From DATFDN01 sp963830565 (GTDB lineage Bacteria; Pseudomonadota; Alphaproteobacteria; Acetobacterales; Acetobacteraceae), in the NCBI GenBank assembly GCA_963830565.1, contig CAWHMO010000003.1:62001-126000 (forward strand): DNA of 64,000 bases. Reading direction: 5' to 3'. Position 1 is the first letter of the stretch, and each line of letters opens with the position of its first letter. This document shows, in pieces, positions 51,070-59,538 of this stretch. The position numbers and the translations under genes were made by a program. The notes beneath the pieces are model-generated. The model was not told the origin of the DNA. It saw only the letters and a program-made list of their open reading frames with translations, and did no database searches.

Positions 51070-51280
51070 ATGAGCATCGCAAACGTTTCAAGCCCGGGGT
51101 CGGCGGCTTTGGTACAGCAATCGCGCAACCCGGCGCAAACCGCCCCGGCGGGCACCACGGCGCAGACGGGAACGACGGCAGACCGGCGCCACAGCGCAAG
51201 CCGACCGACCCAGCAAACCGCCCCAGCCCATCACCACACCCACTTCCGTTGTATCTGTGAGCTTTGATGTAATCGTTTGA
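51070..51280 (+). CDS. small Thr/Pro-rich protein with Val-rich C-terminus (frame-broken)
   Basis: GGGGAGA precedes an ATG that reads MSIANVSSPGSAALVQQSRN, PAQTAPAGTTAQTGTTA. Near 51181 the repeat AQTGTT-AQTGAT-AQA can only be continued by changing frame (one base inserted or two lost). After that it reads QADRPSKPPQPITTPTS and ends VVSVSFDVIV at TGA 51278-51280. About 70 residues in all. No family recognised. Its hydrophobic Val-rich end beside a borosin-like enzyme is notable, but there is no direct evidence that it is a substrate. Confidence 0.45.
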
Positions 51281-51283
51281 TCG

Positions 51284-51863
51284 GGCAACAACTCGCCGGG
51301 CGCGCGGCCGGCATATCGTCCGGAAGCTGCACCGGGCCGATGAGAGCTGGGAGCTTTTCGCGGTCCTTACCCATGCGCGCGTGATCCTGACCATCCGCGA
51401 CCCACGCGACGCGATGCTGTCGATGATGCAGCAATTCGGCACCGGCATGGACCTCGCCTGCGGCTCGGTGCTCCACGCGATGCGACGCGTCGCCGAGAGC
51501 ACCGCGGCCGGCTAGCCCGGGTTGCGCTACGAGGATTGCTTCTTCGAGAAGCCGGATATGGTCCGCGTCCTCGCGCAGTATCTCGGACACTCGGTGGACG
51601 AGGCGGAACAGACGCGCATCTTCGAAACCTATGCCACTGAGCGTGTGCGTCAGTTCGGCCTCGCGCTCGACACGCTGCCACCTCATCGCGTGAAGACGAT
51701 CGGCAATTCCACCAGCTACGATGAGGTCACACAGATTCACCGCACGCCCATTGGTGACCAGCGCATCGGTAAATGGCGGGACCAATTCGATGCCAAGCAG
51801 CGGAAGATCGTCAATGCGCGGTTCGCGCACTATCTACAGGTGTTCGGGTACGAGAAAGACTAG
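51284..51863 (+). pseudogene. sulfotransferase remnant
   Basis: The middle reads ARVILTIRDPRDAMLSMMQQ, the RDPRD motif that binds PAPS in sulfotransferases, and stops at TAG 51513-51515. The next frame has LRYEDCFFEKPDMVRVLAQY, LGHSVDEAEQTRIFETYATE and RIGKWRDQFDAKQRKIVNAR, a typical sulfotransferase C-terminus, ending YLQVFGYEKD at 51863. The N-terminal P-loop half is missing and the frame is broken, so this is a degraded gene. Ends on the 5' side are approximate. Confidence 0.8.
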
Positions 51864-52032
51864 CGGCTCGATCCGTGTCGCATGGCGTCCGGAGCGCTTT
51901 GGAGGTCCGGCCCGCGAACGGGCGGCGGCCAATGACGTTGCCGAGAGGTCACGCCTATGGGCTCGCTTTTAGGGCCCGACCGAGGTAACCTTTCACCATG
52001 TCCCTGGTGATGATCGGCACGCGAATTATTCG

Positions 52033-52053
52033 CCCGGCTGCCTAGCAGCCGGG
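52033..52053. terminator. GC-rich hairpin, possible terminator
   Basis: CCCGGCTGC and GCAGCCGGG form a perfect 9-bp stem with a CTA loop, between the sulfotransferase remnant and the ACT-like gene. The following bases are ACGTTCGCTCCTTT, so a T-run is weak. Confidence 0.4.
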
Positions 52054-52093
52054 ACGTTCGCTCCTTTCCATCAATCCAGGGATACTCGTCGTC

Positions 52094-52375
52094 ATGTCCG
52101 ATTCCGAGGCTGCGCTGGCCGTAGCCGTGCGCTTCATGCTGGATGCCGAACCCGATCCGGGCCTTCTGCCCCGGCTTCTGACACCGTTCGCCAGACGAGG
52201 GCTGGTGCCGGACCGCATGTGGTCGCATCGCGGGGCCGACGTCATGCATGTCGAAGTGGCGCTCGAGGCCGCCCCCGCGGCCGAGGTTCATCTCATCGAG
52301 GGCAATCTGCGCCAGGTGGTCGGCGTGCGTTCCGTGACCCTGCTGCGCTGCGCGGACATACGTCGGGTCGCGTAA
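52094..52375 (+). CDS. small ACT-like domain protein
   Basis: The 93-residue product MSDSEAALAVAVRFMLDAEP contains LLPRLLTPFARRGLVPDRMW, DVMHVEVALEAAPAAEVHLI and EGNLRQVVGVRSVTLL. The pattern of two beta-alpha-beta units and the closing NLRQVVGV resembles ACT domains such as those in acetolactate synthase small subunits. No catalytic partner is adjacent. It probably binds an amino acid or a protein partner; this is inference. It is 50 bases upstream of cydA. Confidence 0.65.
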   Translation: MSDSEAALAVAVRFMLDAEPDPGLLPRLLTPFARRGLVPDRMWSHRGADVMHVEVALEAAPAAEVHLIEGNLRQVVGVRSVTLLRCADIRRVA

Positions 52376-52425
52376 CCTCGCGACTAGCCCTATATAGCCG
52401 CGACACAGGGGCCGGAGGGGTGCAG

Positions 52426-53832
52426 GTGTCCGACGCTATCATCCTGGCGCGCGCGCAGTTCGCGTTCACGCTCGGCCTGCACATCATCCTGCCGGCGTTC
52501 TCCATCGGGCTCGCGAGCTATCTCATGGTGCTCGAGGCTCTGTGGCTGCGCACCGGCCGGCAGGTCTATCACGACCTCTACAATTACTGGCTGAAGATGT
52601 TCGCCATCGGCTTCGCCATGGGCGTCGTCTCCGGCGTCGTCATGTCCTACGAGTTCGGCACCAACTGGGGGCGCTTCTCCGACCGCGCCGGTCCGGTGAT
52701 CGGGCCGCTGATGGGATACGAGGTACTGACCGCCTTTTTCCTGGAGGCGGGCTTCCTCGGCGTGATGCTGTTCGGCCAGACCCGTGTCGGCCCGCGTCTG
52801 CATTTCTTCGCGACCTGCTGCGTCGCCGCGGGCACGCTGATGAGCGCGTTCTGGATCCTCGCGGCCAATTCCTGGATGCAGACCCCGGCCGGCTACACGA
52901 TCGCACCGGATGGGCGTTTCCTGCCCACCGATTATTGGGCCGTGATCTTCAACCCGTCCTTCCCCTACCGCTTCTTCCACATGGTGCTCGCCTGCTATCT
53001 GTCGGTGGCCTTGCTCGTGGGCGCGGTCGGAGCGTGGCACCTGCTGCGCGACCATCAGAACCAGGCCGCGCGGACGATGTTCTCGATGGCGATGTGGATG
53101 GCCGCGATCGTCGCCCCGCTGCAGCTCGTCATGGGCGATCAGCAGGGCCTGAACACCGCCGAGTACCAGCCGGCGAAGGTCGCGGCGATGGAAGGCGACT
53201 TCGACACGGTGCGCGGTTCGCCGCTGTTCCTCTTCGGGATGCCGAACGAGGCGAAGGGCCGCGTCGATTTCCCGGTCGAAATCCCCCATGCCGGCGCCAT
53301 CATCATCACCCATAGCTGGAACGGCGCGGTACGTGGGCTGAACGAGTTCCCGCGCGAGAACTGGCCGCCGGTGCCCTATGTGTTCTGGGCCTTCCGGGTG
53401 ATGGTCGGGCTAGGGCTGGCGATGATCGCACTCGGCTGGTGGAGCCTGGTGCAGCGCTTCCGCCGACGCCTCTACGCCTCTCCCCTACTCTGGCGCGCGG
53501 CGGTGGTCATGGGCCCTGCCGGCTTCCTGGCGCTGTTGTCGGGCTGGACCGTGACCGAGGTCGGCCGGCAACCCTTCACGGTGTATGGGCTGCTGCGGAC
53601 CGCCGACAGCGCCTCCCCGATTGCCACGGCCGGGGTGGCCGCGTCGCTCGCCGCCTTCGTGGTGGTGTATTTCATCGTGTTCGGAACCGGATTCCTGTTC
53701 CTGCTTCGCCTGATGGCACGCCCGCCGGTGACGGGCGAAGCCGGGCCGCCGAGCGGCGTGCCGGTGCGCAGCGCCGGCATCACGCCGATGCCCGCGATCG
53801 GCGGCGCATCGGCTCCGGCGGGCGGGGACTGA
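52426..53832 (+). CDS. cydA: cytochrome bd-type ubiquinol oxidase subunit I (CIO type)
   Basis: CydA carries the quinol site and the hemes of the bd oxidase in the inner membrane. The 468-residue product has about nine membrane segments. His19 in TLGLHIILPAFSIGLASY, MGVVSGVVMSYEFGTNWGRF, and the GWTVTEVGRQPFTVYGLLRT motif are typical. The Q-loop region is short, and total length is less than the E. coli type, so it belongs to the short-Q-loop, cyanide-insensitive-oxidase-like class. The start is GTG with GGAGGGG seven bases upstream. cydB follows after three bases. Confidence 0.93.
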   Translation: MSDAIILARAQFAFTLGLHIILPAFSIGLASYLMVLEALWLRTGRQVYHDLYNYWLKMFAIGFAMGVVSGVVMSYEFGTNWGRFSDRAGPVIGPLMGYEVLTAFFLEAGFLGVMLFGQTRVGPRLHFFATCCVAAGTLMSAFWILAANSWMQTPAGYTIAPDGRFLPTDYWAVIFNPSFPYRFFHMVLACYLSVALLVGAVGAWHLLRDHQNQAARTMFSMAMWMAAIVAPLQLVMGDQQGLNTAEYQPAKVAAMEGDFDTVRGSPLFLFGMPNEAKGRVDFPVEIPHAGAIIITHSWNGAVRGLNEFPRENWPPVPYVFWAFRVMVGLGLAMIALGWWSLVQRFRRRLYASPLLWRAAVVMGPAGFLALLSGWTVTEVGRQPFTVYGLLRTADSASPIATAGVAASLAAFVVVYFIVFGTGFLFLLRLMARPPVTGEAGPPSGVPVRSAGITPMPAIGGASAPAGGD

Positions 53833-53835
53833 TCG

Positions 53836-54846
53836 ATGGCGGACTGGCTGCCGCCGGTCTGGGCCGGGCTGATCGCGTTCGCGGTCCTTGCCTACGTGTT
53901 GCTCGACGGGTTCGATCTCGGCGTCGGCATCCTGTTCGCGGCGGAGCACCACGCCGGCGACCGCGACCTGATGGTGAACTCGATCGCACCCATCTGGGAC
54001 GGCAACGAGACCTGGCTGGTGATGGGCGGGGGCGGGCTGCTGGCGGTATTTCCGCTTGCCTATTCGGTTATCCTGCCGGCGCTCTATCCCACCATCATCG
54101 CCATGCTGCTGTCGCTGGTGTTCCGTGGCGTGGCCTTCGAGTTCCGGTTCCGCGCGCAGCACGCCGTCACCCGGCTGTGGTGGGACCGCGCCTTCCTCTC
54201 CGGCTCGACGCTCGCCGCGTTCTGCCAAGGGCTGTCGCTCGGGGGATTGCTCCAGGGCATCCGCGTCGCCGACCGCGCCTATGCCGGGGGCTGGCTGGAC
54301 TGGCTGACCGGCTTCACCGTGCTCTGCGGCCTCGCACTCGTGGTCGGCTACGCGCTGCAAGGCGCCTGCTGGCTGATCTGGCGCACCGAGGGGGGACTGC
54401 AGCGCCGGTGCCGCCGCTACGCCAATGTGCTGGCCATCCTGCTGATCGCGATAATGGTGGTGGTGAGCCTTTGGACGCCGATGATCGACCCGACGATCAC
54501 GAGCAAATGGTTCGGCTACCCAGGGATCGTGCTCACCGGTCCCGTGCCGATCCTGGTCGCGCTCGTGGCGTGGCGGTTCTGGCGGGGACTGGCCCGCAAG
54601 GAGCATCTCAGTCCGTTCCTCTGCGTGCAGGCCTGGTTCATCCTGAGCTACGCCGGCCTCGGGGTCAGCTTCTGGCCACTGATCGTGCCGCCCTCTCTCA
54701 CGATCTGGGACGCGGCCGCGCCGCCCGCGTCGCAACTCTTCCTGCTGGTGGGCACGCTCATCCTGATTCCGATTATCCTCACCTACACGGGGTATGCCTA
54801 CTGGGTGTTCCGGGGCAAGGTCCGCCCCGGCGAGCACTACCACTGA
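53836..54846 (+). CDS. cydB: cytochrome bd-type ubiquinol oxidase subunit II
   Basis: CydB is the heme-free partner of CydA. It has 336 residues and eight membrane segments, with AYVLLDGFDLGVGILFA, IAPIWDGNETWLVMGGGGLL, AFPLAY-like AVFPLAYSVILPALYPTI and FRGVAFEFRFRA. The stop overlaps the start of the micro-subunit gene (TGATG). Its length is usual for the CIO-type enzymes. Confidence 0.94.
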   Translation: MADWLPPVWAGLIAFAVLAYVLLDGFDLGVGILFAAEHHAGDRDLMVNSIAPIWDGNETWLVMGGGGLLAVFPLAYSVILPALYPTIIAMLLSLVFRGVAFEFRFRAQHAVTRLWWDRAFLSGSTLAAFCQGLSLGGLLQGIRVADRAYAGGWLDWLTGFTVLCGLALVVGYALQGACWLIWRTEGGLQRRCRRYANVLAILLIAIMVVVSLWTPMIDPTITSKWFGYPGIVLTGPVPILVALVAWRFWRGLARKEHLSPFLCVQAWFILSYAGLGVSFWPLIVPPSLTIWDAAAPPASQLFLLVGTLILIPIILTYTGYAYWVFRGKVRPGEHYH

Positions 54847-54944
54847 TGACCCGGCGTCTCCTGTGGTTCGCCGCGCTGTATGCCGGCAGTATCGCGGCGT
54901 TCGGACTAGTGGCCTTGGCGATCCGCCGGGTGCTGGTGGGTTGA
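54846..54944 (+). CDS. DUF2474 micro-subunit of the bd oxidase
   Basis: This 32-residue protein (MTRRLLWFAALYAGSIAAFG then LVALAIRRVLVG) is a single membrane segment flanked by basic residues. Proteins of this kind follow cydB in CIO-type operons and are regarded as functional analogues of CydX. Its ATG overlaps the cydB stop, which supports translation. Confidence 0.8.
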   Translation: MTRRLLWFAALYAGSIAAFGLVALAIRRVLVG

Positions 54945-54972
54945 CCTTATTGGCTGGTCCAGGTCTCCCATC

Positions 54973-54992
54973 ATTCCCGCGAAAGCGGGAAT
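54973..54992. repeat. REP-like palindrome downstream of the cyd operon
   Basis: ATTCCCGC-GAAA-GCGGGAAT is a perfect 8-bp stem with a GAAA loop, in a REP-type sequence common in intergenic DNA. It lies 29 bases after the micro-subunit stop and may also act in transcript 3' processing. Confidence 0.6.
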
Positions 54993-55124
54993 CCAGGCGT
55001 GCCGCTCCTCTCTACAGGCCGCGAGCGGCTGATCCCGCCCTCTTGCGCCGCCGCGGGTCTGGACCGATGTAGCAGCGACAGGACCCACGCGGTCCGCATT
55101 CTCACTCGTTTGTCAAGGCACGCC

Positions 55125-55685
55125 ATGTTCATCGAAACCGAAGGCACGCCCAATCCCGCCACCCTGAAATTCCTGCCTGGAAGATGGGTGATGCAATCCG
55201 GGACCGCCGATTTCGCCTCCATCGACAGCGCTGGACGCAGCCCGCTGGCCGTGGCGCTGTTTGACCTGCCGGGAGTCGCCCGCGTGTTCCTTGGTAGCGA
55301 TTTCGTGACCGTGACCAAAACCGATGCGATCTCCTGGCAGCAGCTCAAACCGCAGGTCCTGGCGACGCTGATGGATCACTTCGTCGCCAACCGCCCGGTG
55401 GTCGAGGGCGAGGCGGAAGCGGCGGCCGAGGAGGAGATCCGGCCCGAGGACCAGGAGATCGTGGAGCAGATCCGCGAGCTGCTGGATACTCGCGTGCGGC
55501 CCGCGGTCGCGGGTGACGGCGGCGATATCGTGTTCCGCGGCTACCGCGACGGCGTGGTGCGGCTGCACATGCAAGGCTCCTGTTCGGGCTGTCCGTCGTC
55601 CAGCGCGACCCTGAAGCACGGCATCGAGAACATGCTGCGCCATTACGTGCCAGAGGTCGTCGCGGTCGAGCAGGTCGAGCTGTGA
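55125..55685 (+). CDS. nfuA: Fe-S cluster carrier NfuA-like protein
   Basis: The 186-residue protein has an N-terminal Nfu_N domain (MFIETEGTPNPATLKFLPGR, GVARVFLGSDFVTVTKTDA) and a C-terminal NifU domain with the cluster-binding CSGCPSS motif (about residue 155). It delivers Fe-S clusters to target proteins. The start MFIETEGTPNP is the conserved family start. The nitroreductase gene starts at its stop codon (TGATG). Confidence 0.92.
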   Translation: MFIETEGTPNPATLKFLPGRWVMQSGTADFASIDSAGRSPLAVALFDLPGVARVFLGSDFVTVTKTDAISWQQLKPQVLATLMDHFVANRPVVEGEAEAAAEEEIRPEDQEIVEQIRELLDTRVRPAVAGDGGDIVFRGYRDGVVRLHMQGSCSGCPSSSATLKHGIENMLRHYVPEVVAVEQVEL

Positions 55686-56269
55686 TGCTTCCCGACGAGA
55701 CCCTCGACACGCTGTTCCGCACCGCTCGCTCGCATAATGCCTGGCGCGACGAGCCGGTCTCGGACGATACCTTGCACGAGCTGTATGCCCTCGCGTGCAT
55801 GGGCCCCACCTCGGCCAACACCTCGCCGGCGCGCTTCCTGTTCCTGCGCACGCCGGAGGCAAAGCAGCGGCTCGCCCCAGCACTGTCGTCGGGCAATCTC
55901 GACAAGACAATGAGCGCGCCAGTGGCGGCGATCATCGCCTACGACCCGCGCTTTCACGAGAAGCTGCCACAGCTGTTTCCCCACAATCCCGAAGCGCAGA
56001 GCTGGTTCACGAGCAACGAGGCACTGGCAGCGACGACGGCGTTCCGCAACGGCACCTTGCAGGGCGCCTATTTCATGCTGGCGGCCCGAGCCGTAGGTCT
56101 GGACGTCGGGCCAATGTCCGGCTTCGACAACGACAAGGTGGACGAGATTTTCCTTCGCCCCTATGGCTGGCGCTCGAACTTCCTCTGCAATCTCGGCCGC
56201 GGCGACCCGGCGGGTTTGTTCGCCCGCTCTCCGCGCCTCGGTTTCGATGAGGCCTGCGTCCTTCTCTGA
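55685..56269 (+). CDS. malonic semialdehyde reductase RutE-like nitroreductase
   Basis: The 194-residue protein belongs to the FMN-dependent nitroreductase family, near RutE. It shows RTARSHNAWRDEPVSDDTLH, MGPTSANTSPARFLFL, GTLQGAYFMLAARAVGLDVG, PMSGFDN and RPYGWRSNFLCNLGRGDP. RutE reduces malonic semialdehyde in uracil breakdown; no other rut gene is seen here, so the substrate is uncertain. A GTG one codon earlier is a possible alternative start. Confidence 0.85.
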   Translation: MLPDETLDTLFRTARSHNAWRDEPVSDDTLHELYALACMGPTSANTSPARFLFLRTPEAKQRLAPALSSGNLDKTMSAPVAAIIAYDPRFHEKLPQLFPHNPEAQSWFTSNEALAATTAFRNGTLQGAYFMLAARAVGLDVGPMSGFDNDKVDEIFLRPYGWRSNFLCNLGRGDPAGLFARSPRLGFDEACVLL

Positions 56270-56285
56270 CCTGATTGGTTGAACG

Positions 56286-56942
56286 ATGCTGGCCCTGACG
56301 CTCGATTGCGCCCTGGCCCGTGTCTCGGCCGCGGTGCTGGAGAATGATCGGATCGTCGCCGAGGACGCGCGCGACATGGCACGCGGGGCCGGGTTGCTGC
56401 CGGACATGGCGCAAGCGGTGCTGGCCGAAGCCGGCCTGCGCGCGGCGGCACTGAGCCTGATCGCCGTCACGCTCGGTCCGGGCAGCTTCACCGGCCTCCG
56501 CGCCGCCGTGGCGCTGGCGCACGGGATCGGGCTCGCGGCCGGCGTCTCGGTTGTCGGGGTGACGACGCCAGAGGCGCTGGCGGCGATGGCGCCCGCCCTG
56601 CCCGGTCGGCGGCTCTGGGCGGCGATCGACAGCCGGCGCGGCCGCGTGTTCCTCGATATCGGCGGGAACGTGCGGGCTTTTGCCCTGGACGACCTGCCGA
56701 TGCCGTGCGGTCCGCTTGCGATCGTCGGCGACGCAGCCTCGACGGTCGCGACGCGGCTCGCCGCGCGCGGGGCGGATGTGCTGACCACGCCGCAGTGCCT
56801 GCCCGAGCCACGCGGCATCGCGCGTGCGGCGCGCGACCGTCTGGCCGGCGTGCTGCCGGCCCGCCTGGCCCAGCCGCTCTATGTCGATCCGCCCGAGGCG
56901 CGCCCGCCCGCTGGCGGGTTGCGGCCCGCGCCGGCCGGATGA
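56286..56942 (+). CDS. tsaB: tRNA threonylcarbamoyladenosine biosynthesis protein TsaB
   Basis: TsaB pairs with TsaD and TsaE to make t6A37 in tRNAs that read ANN codons. The 218-residue protein shows LALTLDCALARVSAAVL (ASKHA fold) and the family motif LGPGSFTGLRAAVALAHGI near residues 63-81. Its stop overlaps rimI in an ATGA motif, the standard tsaB-rimI pair. Confidence 0.93.
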   Translation: MLALTLDCALARVSAAVLENDRIVAEDARDMARGAGLLPDMAQAVLAEAGLRAAALSLIAVTLGPGSFTGLRAAVALAHGIGLAAGVSVVGVTTPEALAAMAPALPGRRLWAAIDSRRGRVFLDIGGNVRAFALDDLPMPCGPLAIVGDAASTVATRLAARGADVLTTPQCLPEPRGIARAARDRLAGVLPARLAQPLYVDPPEARPPAGGLRPAPAG

Positions 56943-57382
56943 ACCGGGCGCACCCCGCCCACGCCTCGACGCTGGCCGCGATCCACGCCAGCGCCTTCGC
57001 CGCTGAGGAGATGTGGGCGGAATCAGCTTTTTCGCGCCAGCTCGAGCTGCCCGGCGTCTTCGGCTTCATTCACCCGGACGCCGGACTGGTGCTGGCTCGT
57101 GTCGCGGCCAACGAGGCGGAGATTCTTACCTTGGCGGTCGCTCCGTCAGCGCGTCGGCGCGGCGTGGGCAAGGCCTTGCTGCGGGCGGCGACCCTTGAAG
57201 CTGCGGCGCGCGGCGCCGAAACCATGTTTCTGGAGGTCTCGGCCGCCAATACGGCCGCCCGCGCGCTATACGCCACGGCGGGGTTCCAGCCAATCGGGCG
57301 CCGTCGCTTCTACTATGCCGACGACAGCGATGCGCTGGTGATGGCGCTGCCCCTCAGCGCCGCCGCAGCAACAGGCGGGTGA
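56939..57382 (+). CDS. rimI: ribosomal protein alanine N-acetyltransferase RimI-like
   Basis: RimI acetylates the N-terminus of ribosomal protein S18. The 147-residue GNAT domain has the acetyl-CoA loop VAPSARRRGVGKALL, VSAANTAARALYATAGFQPI and YYADDSDALVMALPL. It is coupled to tsaB. Its last 29 bases overlap the convergent TusA-like gene. Confidence 0.9.
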   Translation: MNRAHPAHASTLAAIHASAFAAEEMWAESAFSRQLELPGVFGFIHPDAGLVLARVAANEAEILTLAVAPSARRRGVGKALLRAATLEAAARGAETMFLEVSAANTAARALYATAGFQPIGRRRFYYADDSDALVMALPLSAAAATGG

Positions 57383-57584
57383 TTCCGTCAGCATCGGTGT
57401 CCTGCCGAAGCACCTGGTGGCCCTGCTCGATCGCCGCGCGCGGCACGTTCGCCACCGGCTCGGCGCCGCGCAGCCGGACCAGCAGCGTCTGACCCGGCGC
57501 TAGCCGGTCCAGCGCAAGCCGGGTGCGCACGAAGGTCATCGGGCAGACCTCGGCGGTGATATCGAGTTCCTGGTCGGCGGTCAT
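57354..57584 (-). CDS. TusA-family sulfurtransferase
   Basis: This 76-residue SirA/TusA-fold protein starts MTADQELDITAEVCPMTFVR. The Cys of the CP motif (CPMT, about residue 14) is where TusA proteins carry persulfide. The rest, LALDRLAPGQTLLVRLRGAE and RAAIEQGHQVLRQ, fits the family. It could work in sulfur relay for tRNA thiolation or molybdenum cofactor; the partner is not evident. A longer in-frame start at 57626 is less likely. Confidence 0.82.
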   Translation of the reverse strand: MTADQELDITAEVCPMTFVRTRLALDRLAPGQTLLVRLRGAEPVANVPRAAIEQGHQVLRQDTDADGITRLLLRRR

Positions 57585-57688
57585 GGTGGACGTATATTCA
57601 GGCGCTACTTTATCATGCAAATACATATTGTGAAACGGGTGAACGTTGGCTAGATGGGTTTACGGTTTTCAGATTTGGAAGGCTTCCA

Positions 57689-58102
57689 ATGGCCGATAAT
57701 CCGGCTAATACGAATGTGCTCGGCCTGACCGCGCAGATTGTCGCTGCCCACGTATCAAACAATCCGGTGTCTCCCGACGCGCTGCCCTCGCTTATACAGG
57801 AGGTTTACAAGACCTTGGCTGGCGTGGGCCGTGAGCCGGCGGAACCAGAGCGGCCGCAGCCCGCCGTACCCCCGAAGCGATCCATCTTTCCGGATCACAT
57901 TATCTGCCTGGAGGACGGAAAGAAGCTGAAGATGCTGAAACGGCATCTGAAAACCGCGTACAACATGTCACCCGAGCAATATCGTGACCGATGGGGTCTT
58001 GCATCCGACTATCCCATGGTAGCGCCGAATTACGCGCGCCATCGCTCGTCGCTGGCCAAGAAGATCGGCCTCGGGACCAAGCCGCGCAGCACCCGGAAGT
58101 AG
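57689..58102 (+). CDS. mucR: MucR/Ros-family transcriptional regulator
   Basis: MucR proteins are zinc-finger H-NS-like silencers of alphaproteobacteria. The 137-residue product has an N-terminal oligomerisation helix (NVLGLTAQIVAAHVSNNPVS, ALPSLIQEVYKTL). The finger is IICLEDGKKLKMLKRHLKTA, followed by MSPEQYRDRWGLASDYPMVA. The AT-rich stretch before the gene (TATATT, TATCATGCAAATACATATTG) is the type of DNA MucR binds, so autoregulation is plausible. Confidence 0.93.
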   Translation: MADNPANTNVLGLTAQIVAAHVSNNPVSPDALPSLIQEVYKTLAGVGREPAEPERPQPAVPPKRSIFPDHIICLEDGKKLKMLKRHLKTAYNMSPEQYRDRWGLASDYPMVAPNYARHRSSLAKKIGLGTKPRSTRK

Positions 58103-58141
58103 GCGGCGAACCCCGCCGAGGCGTTTCCGAGGCGGAGTTCG

Positions 58142-58171
58142 GGCGCCCCCGGGGGCCATCCCTGGGGCGCC
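58142..58171 (+). terminator. GC-rich hairpin after mucR
   Basis: GGCGCCCC and GGGGCGCC form a perfect 8-bp stem around a 14-base loop, 39 bases after the mucR stop and before fur. No T-run follows, so its role as terminator is tentative. Confidence 0.35.
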
Positions 58172-58218
58172 ATTGGACAGGGCCGCCCCGGATCGGCTAG
58201 GTCCAGGCAAGGGGTCGG

Positions 58219-58701
58219 ATGGAATCGCGCATCGAGCGCCTGTGCATCGAACGGGGTCTGAAGATGACCGGCCAGCGTCGGGTCATCGCGCGCGTGCTGT
58301 CCGAAGCCGCCGACCACCCCGACGTCGAGGAATTGTATCGTCGGGCAACGGCCCTGGACAACCGGATCTCGATCGCCACCGTCTATCGGACCGTCCGGCT
58401 CCTGGAGGAGAAGGGAATACTGGAACGGCGGGATTTCGGCGGCGGCCGCGCCCGCTACGAGCCGACCGAGCATGGGAACCACTATCACCTGATCGACATC
58501 GAGACCGGGAAGGTGATCGAGTTCCAAGATCCGGAGCATGAACTGCTGATGCACGCAATCGCCAGGCGGCTGGGCTTCGACCTGGTCTCACTTCGACTGG
58601 AACTGTTCGGCCGGCGCCGGCCGAAGCTGGCCTCCCGCGACACCGTGCTTGAGAACGAGGAGGAGCGGGACTTGGCCGGCCAGGAGCAGATGCCGCAGTG
58701 A
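58219..58701 (+). CDS. fur: Fur-family transcriptional regulator
   Basis: The 160-residue protein has the winged-helix MTGQRRVIARVLSEAADHPD and ISIATVYRTVRLLEEKGILE, followed by the metal-site segment GNHYHLIDIETGKVIEFQDP. The length and the sequence after the wing agree with alphaproteobacterial Fur/Mur, which senses iron or manganese. No C-terminal CxxC zinc site is seen. It lies downstream of mucR and is coupled by a GTGA overlap to the acyltransferase gene. Confidence 0.9.
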   Translation: MESRIERLCIERGLKMTGQRRVIARVLSEAADHPDVEELYRRATALDNRISIATVYRTVRLLEEKGILERRDFGGGRARYEPTEHGNHYHLIDIETGKVIEFQDPEHELLMHAIARRLGFDLVSLRLELFGRRRPKLASRDTVLENEEERDLAGQEQMPQ

Positions 58702-59534
58702 CCGTGCCCCACCAGATCGGCGCTCCTCAGGGACCCGGCCCGGCCTTCTCGGAGCTGCGAGCGGGCAATCTGGGCGTGCGCCTCGCGACGGGACCCGACG
58801 AGATCGACGCCGTCCAGGCGCTGCGCTTCCGGGTCTTCTACGGCGAGATGGGGGCCGTTCCCGACATGCTCATCGCCGCTTCGGGGCGCGATCGCGACCG
58901 TTACGACTTCGTGGCCGACCATCTACTGGTGATCGATCATGCCATCGGCCCAGGCGACGAGGGCATCGTCGGCACCTATCGCCTGATCCGCCAGGATGCG
59001 GCCGCCGAGCTCGGGGGCTTCTACTCGGCCAGCGAATACGACATCGGGCCTATCGAGCGGTTTCCCGGGCGCATCCTTGAACTCGGACGCTCCTGCGTGG
59101 ATGCCGCGTACCGGAACCGTGCCGTCATGCAGTTGTTGTGGCGCGGGATCGCGGCCTATGTCTTCCACCATCGCATCGATCTGATGTTCGGCTGCGCCAG
59201 TCTGCCCGGCACCAACCCGGATGCCGTGGGCGCGGAACTGACCTATTTGTATGAGAACCACCTCGCCCCGCCCGCGCTGCGTCCGCGGGCCCTGCCGCAC
59301 CGCTTCATCGAGATGCGTCGCCTGCGCTCCTCGGACCTGGAGCCACGGCGCGCGCTCGCCCAATTGCCGCCCTTGATCAAGGGATACCTGCGCCTGGGCG
59401 GATTCGTGGGCGAGGGAGCGGTGATCGATGAACAGTTCAACACCACCGACGTCGCCATCGTCGTCAAGACGGATCTCGTCACCGACAAATACTATCGCCA
59501 TTATGAGCGCCAGCTTCGCGAGGCGCTCGACTGA
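58698..59534 (+). CDS. GNAT-family acyltransferase, ornithine lipid synthesis type (OlsB-like)
   Basis: The 278-residue protein resembles L-ornithine N-acyl-ACP acyltransferases, which make lyso-ornithine lipid. It shows ATGPDEIDAVQALRFRVFYG, EMGAV, GIVGTYRLIRQDAAAELGGF, YSASEYDIGPI, LELGRSCVDAAYRNRAVMQL and LMFGCASLPGTNPDAVGAEL. A GTG start overlaps the fur stop. OlsA (plsC-like) is not adjacent; lnt follows instead. Confidence 0.82.
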   Translation: MTVPHQIGAPQGPGPAFSELRAGNLGVRLATGPDEIDAVQALRFRVFYGEMGAVPDMLIAASGRDRDRYDFVADHLLVIDHAIGPGDEGIVGTYRLIRQDAAAELGGFYSASEYDIGPIERFPGRILELGRSCVDAAYRNRAVMQLLWRGIAAYVFHHRIDLMFGCASLPGTNPDAVGAELTYLYENHLAPPALRPRALPHRFIEMRRLRSSDLEPRRALAQLPPLIKGYLRLGGFVGEGAVIDEQFNTTDVAIVVKTDLVTDKYYRHYERQLREALD

Positions 59535-59538
59535 CATC

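Noticed and set aside
52219..52425. Upstream in-frame extension of cydA
   Set aside because: It overlaps the ACT-like gene and lacks similarity to CydA; the GTG at 52426 has a good ribosome-binding site and the conserved N-terminus with His19.
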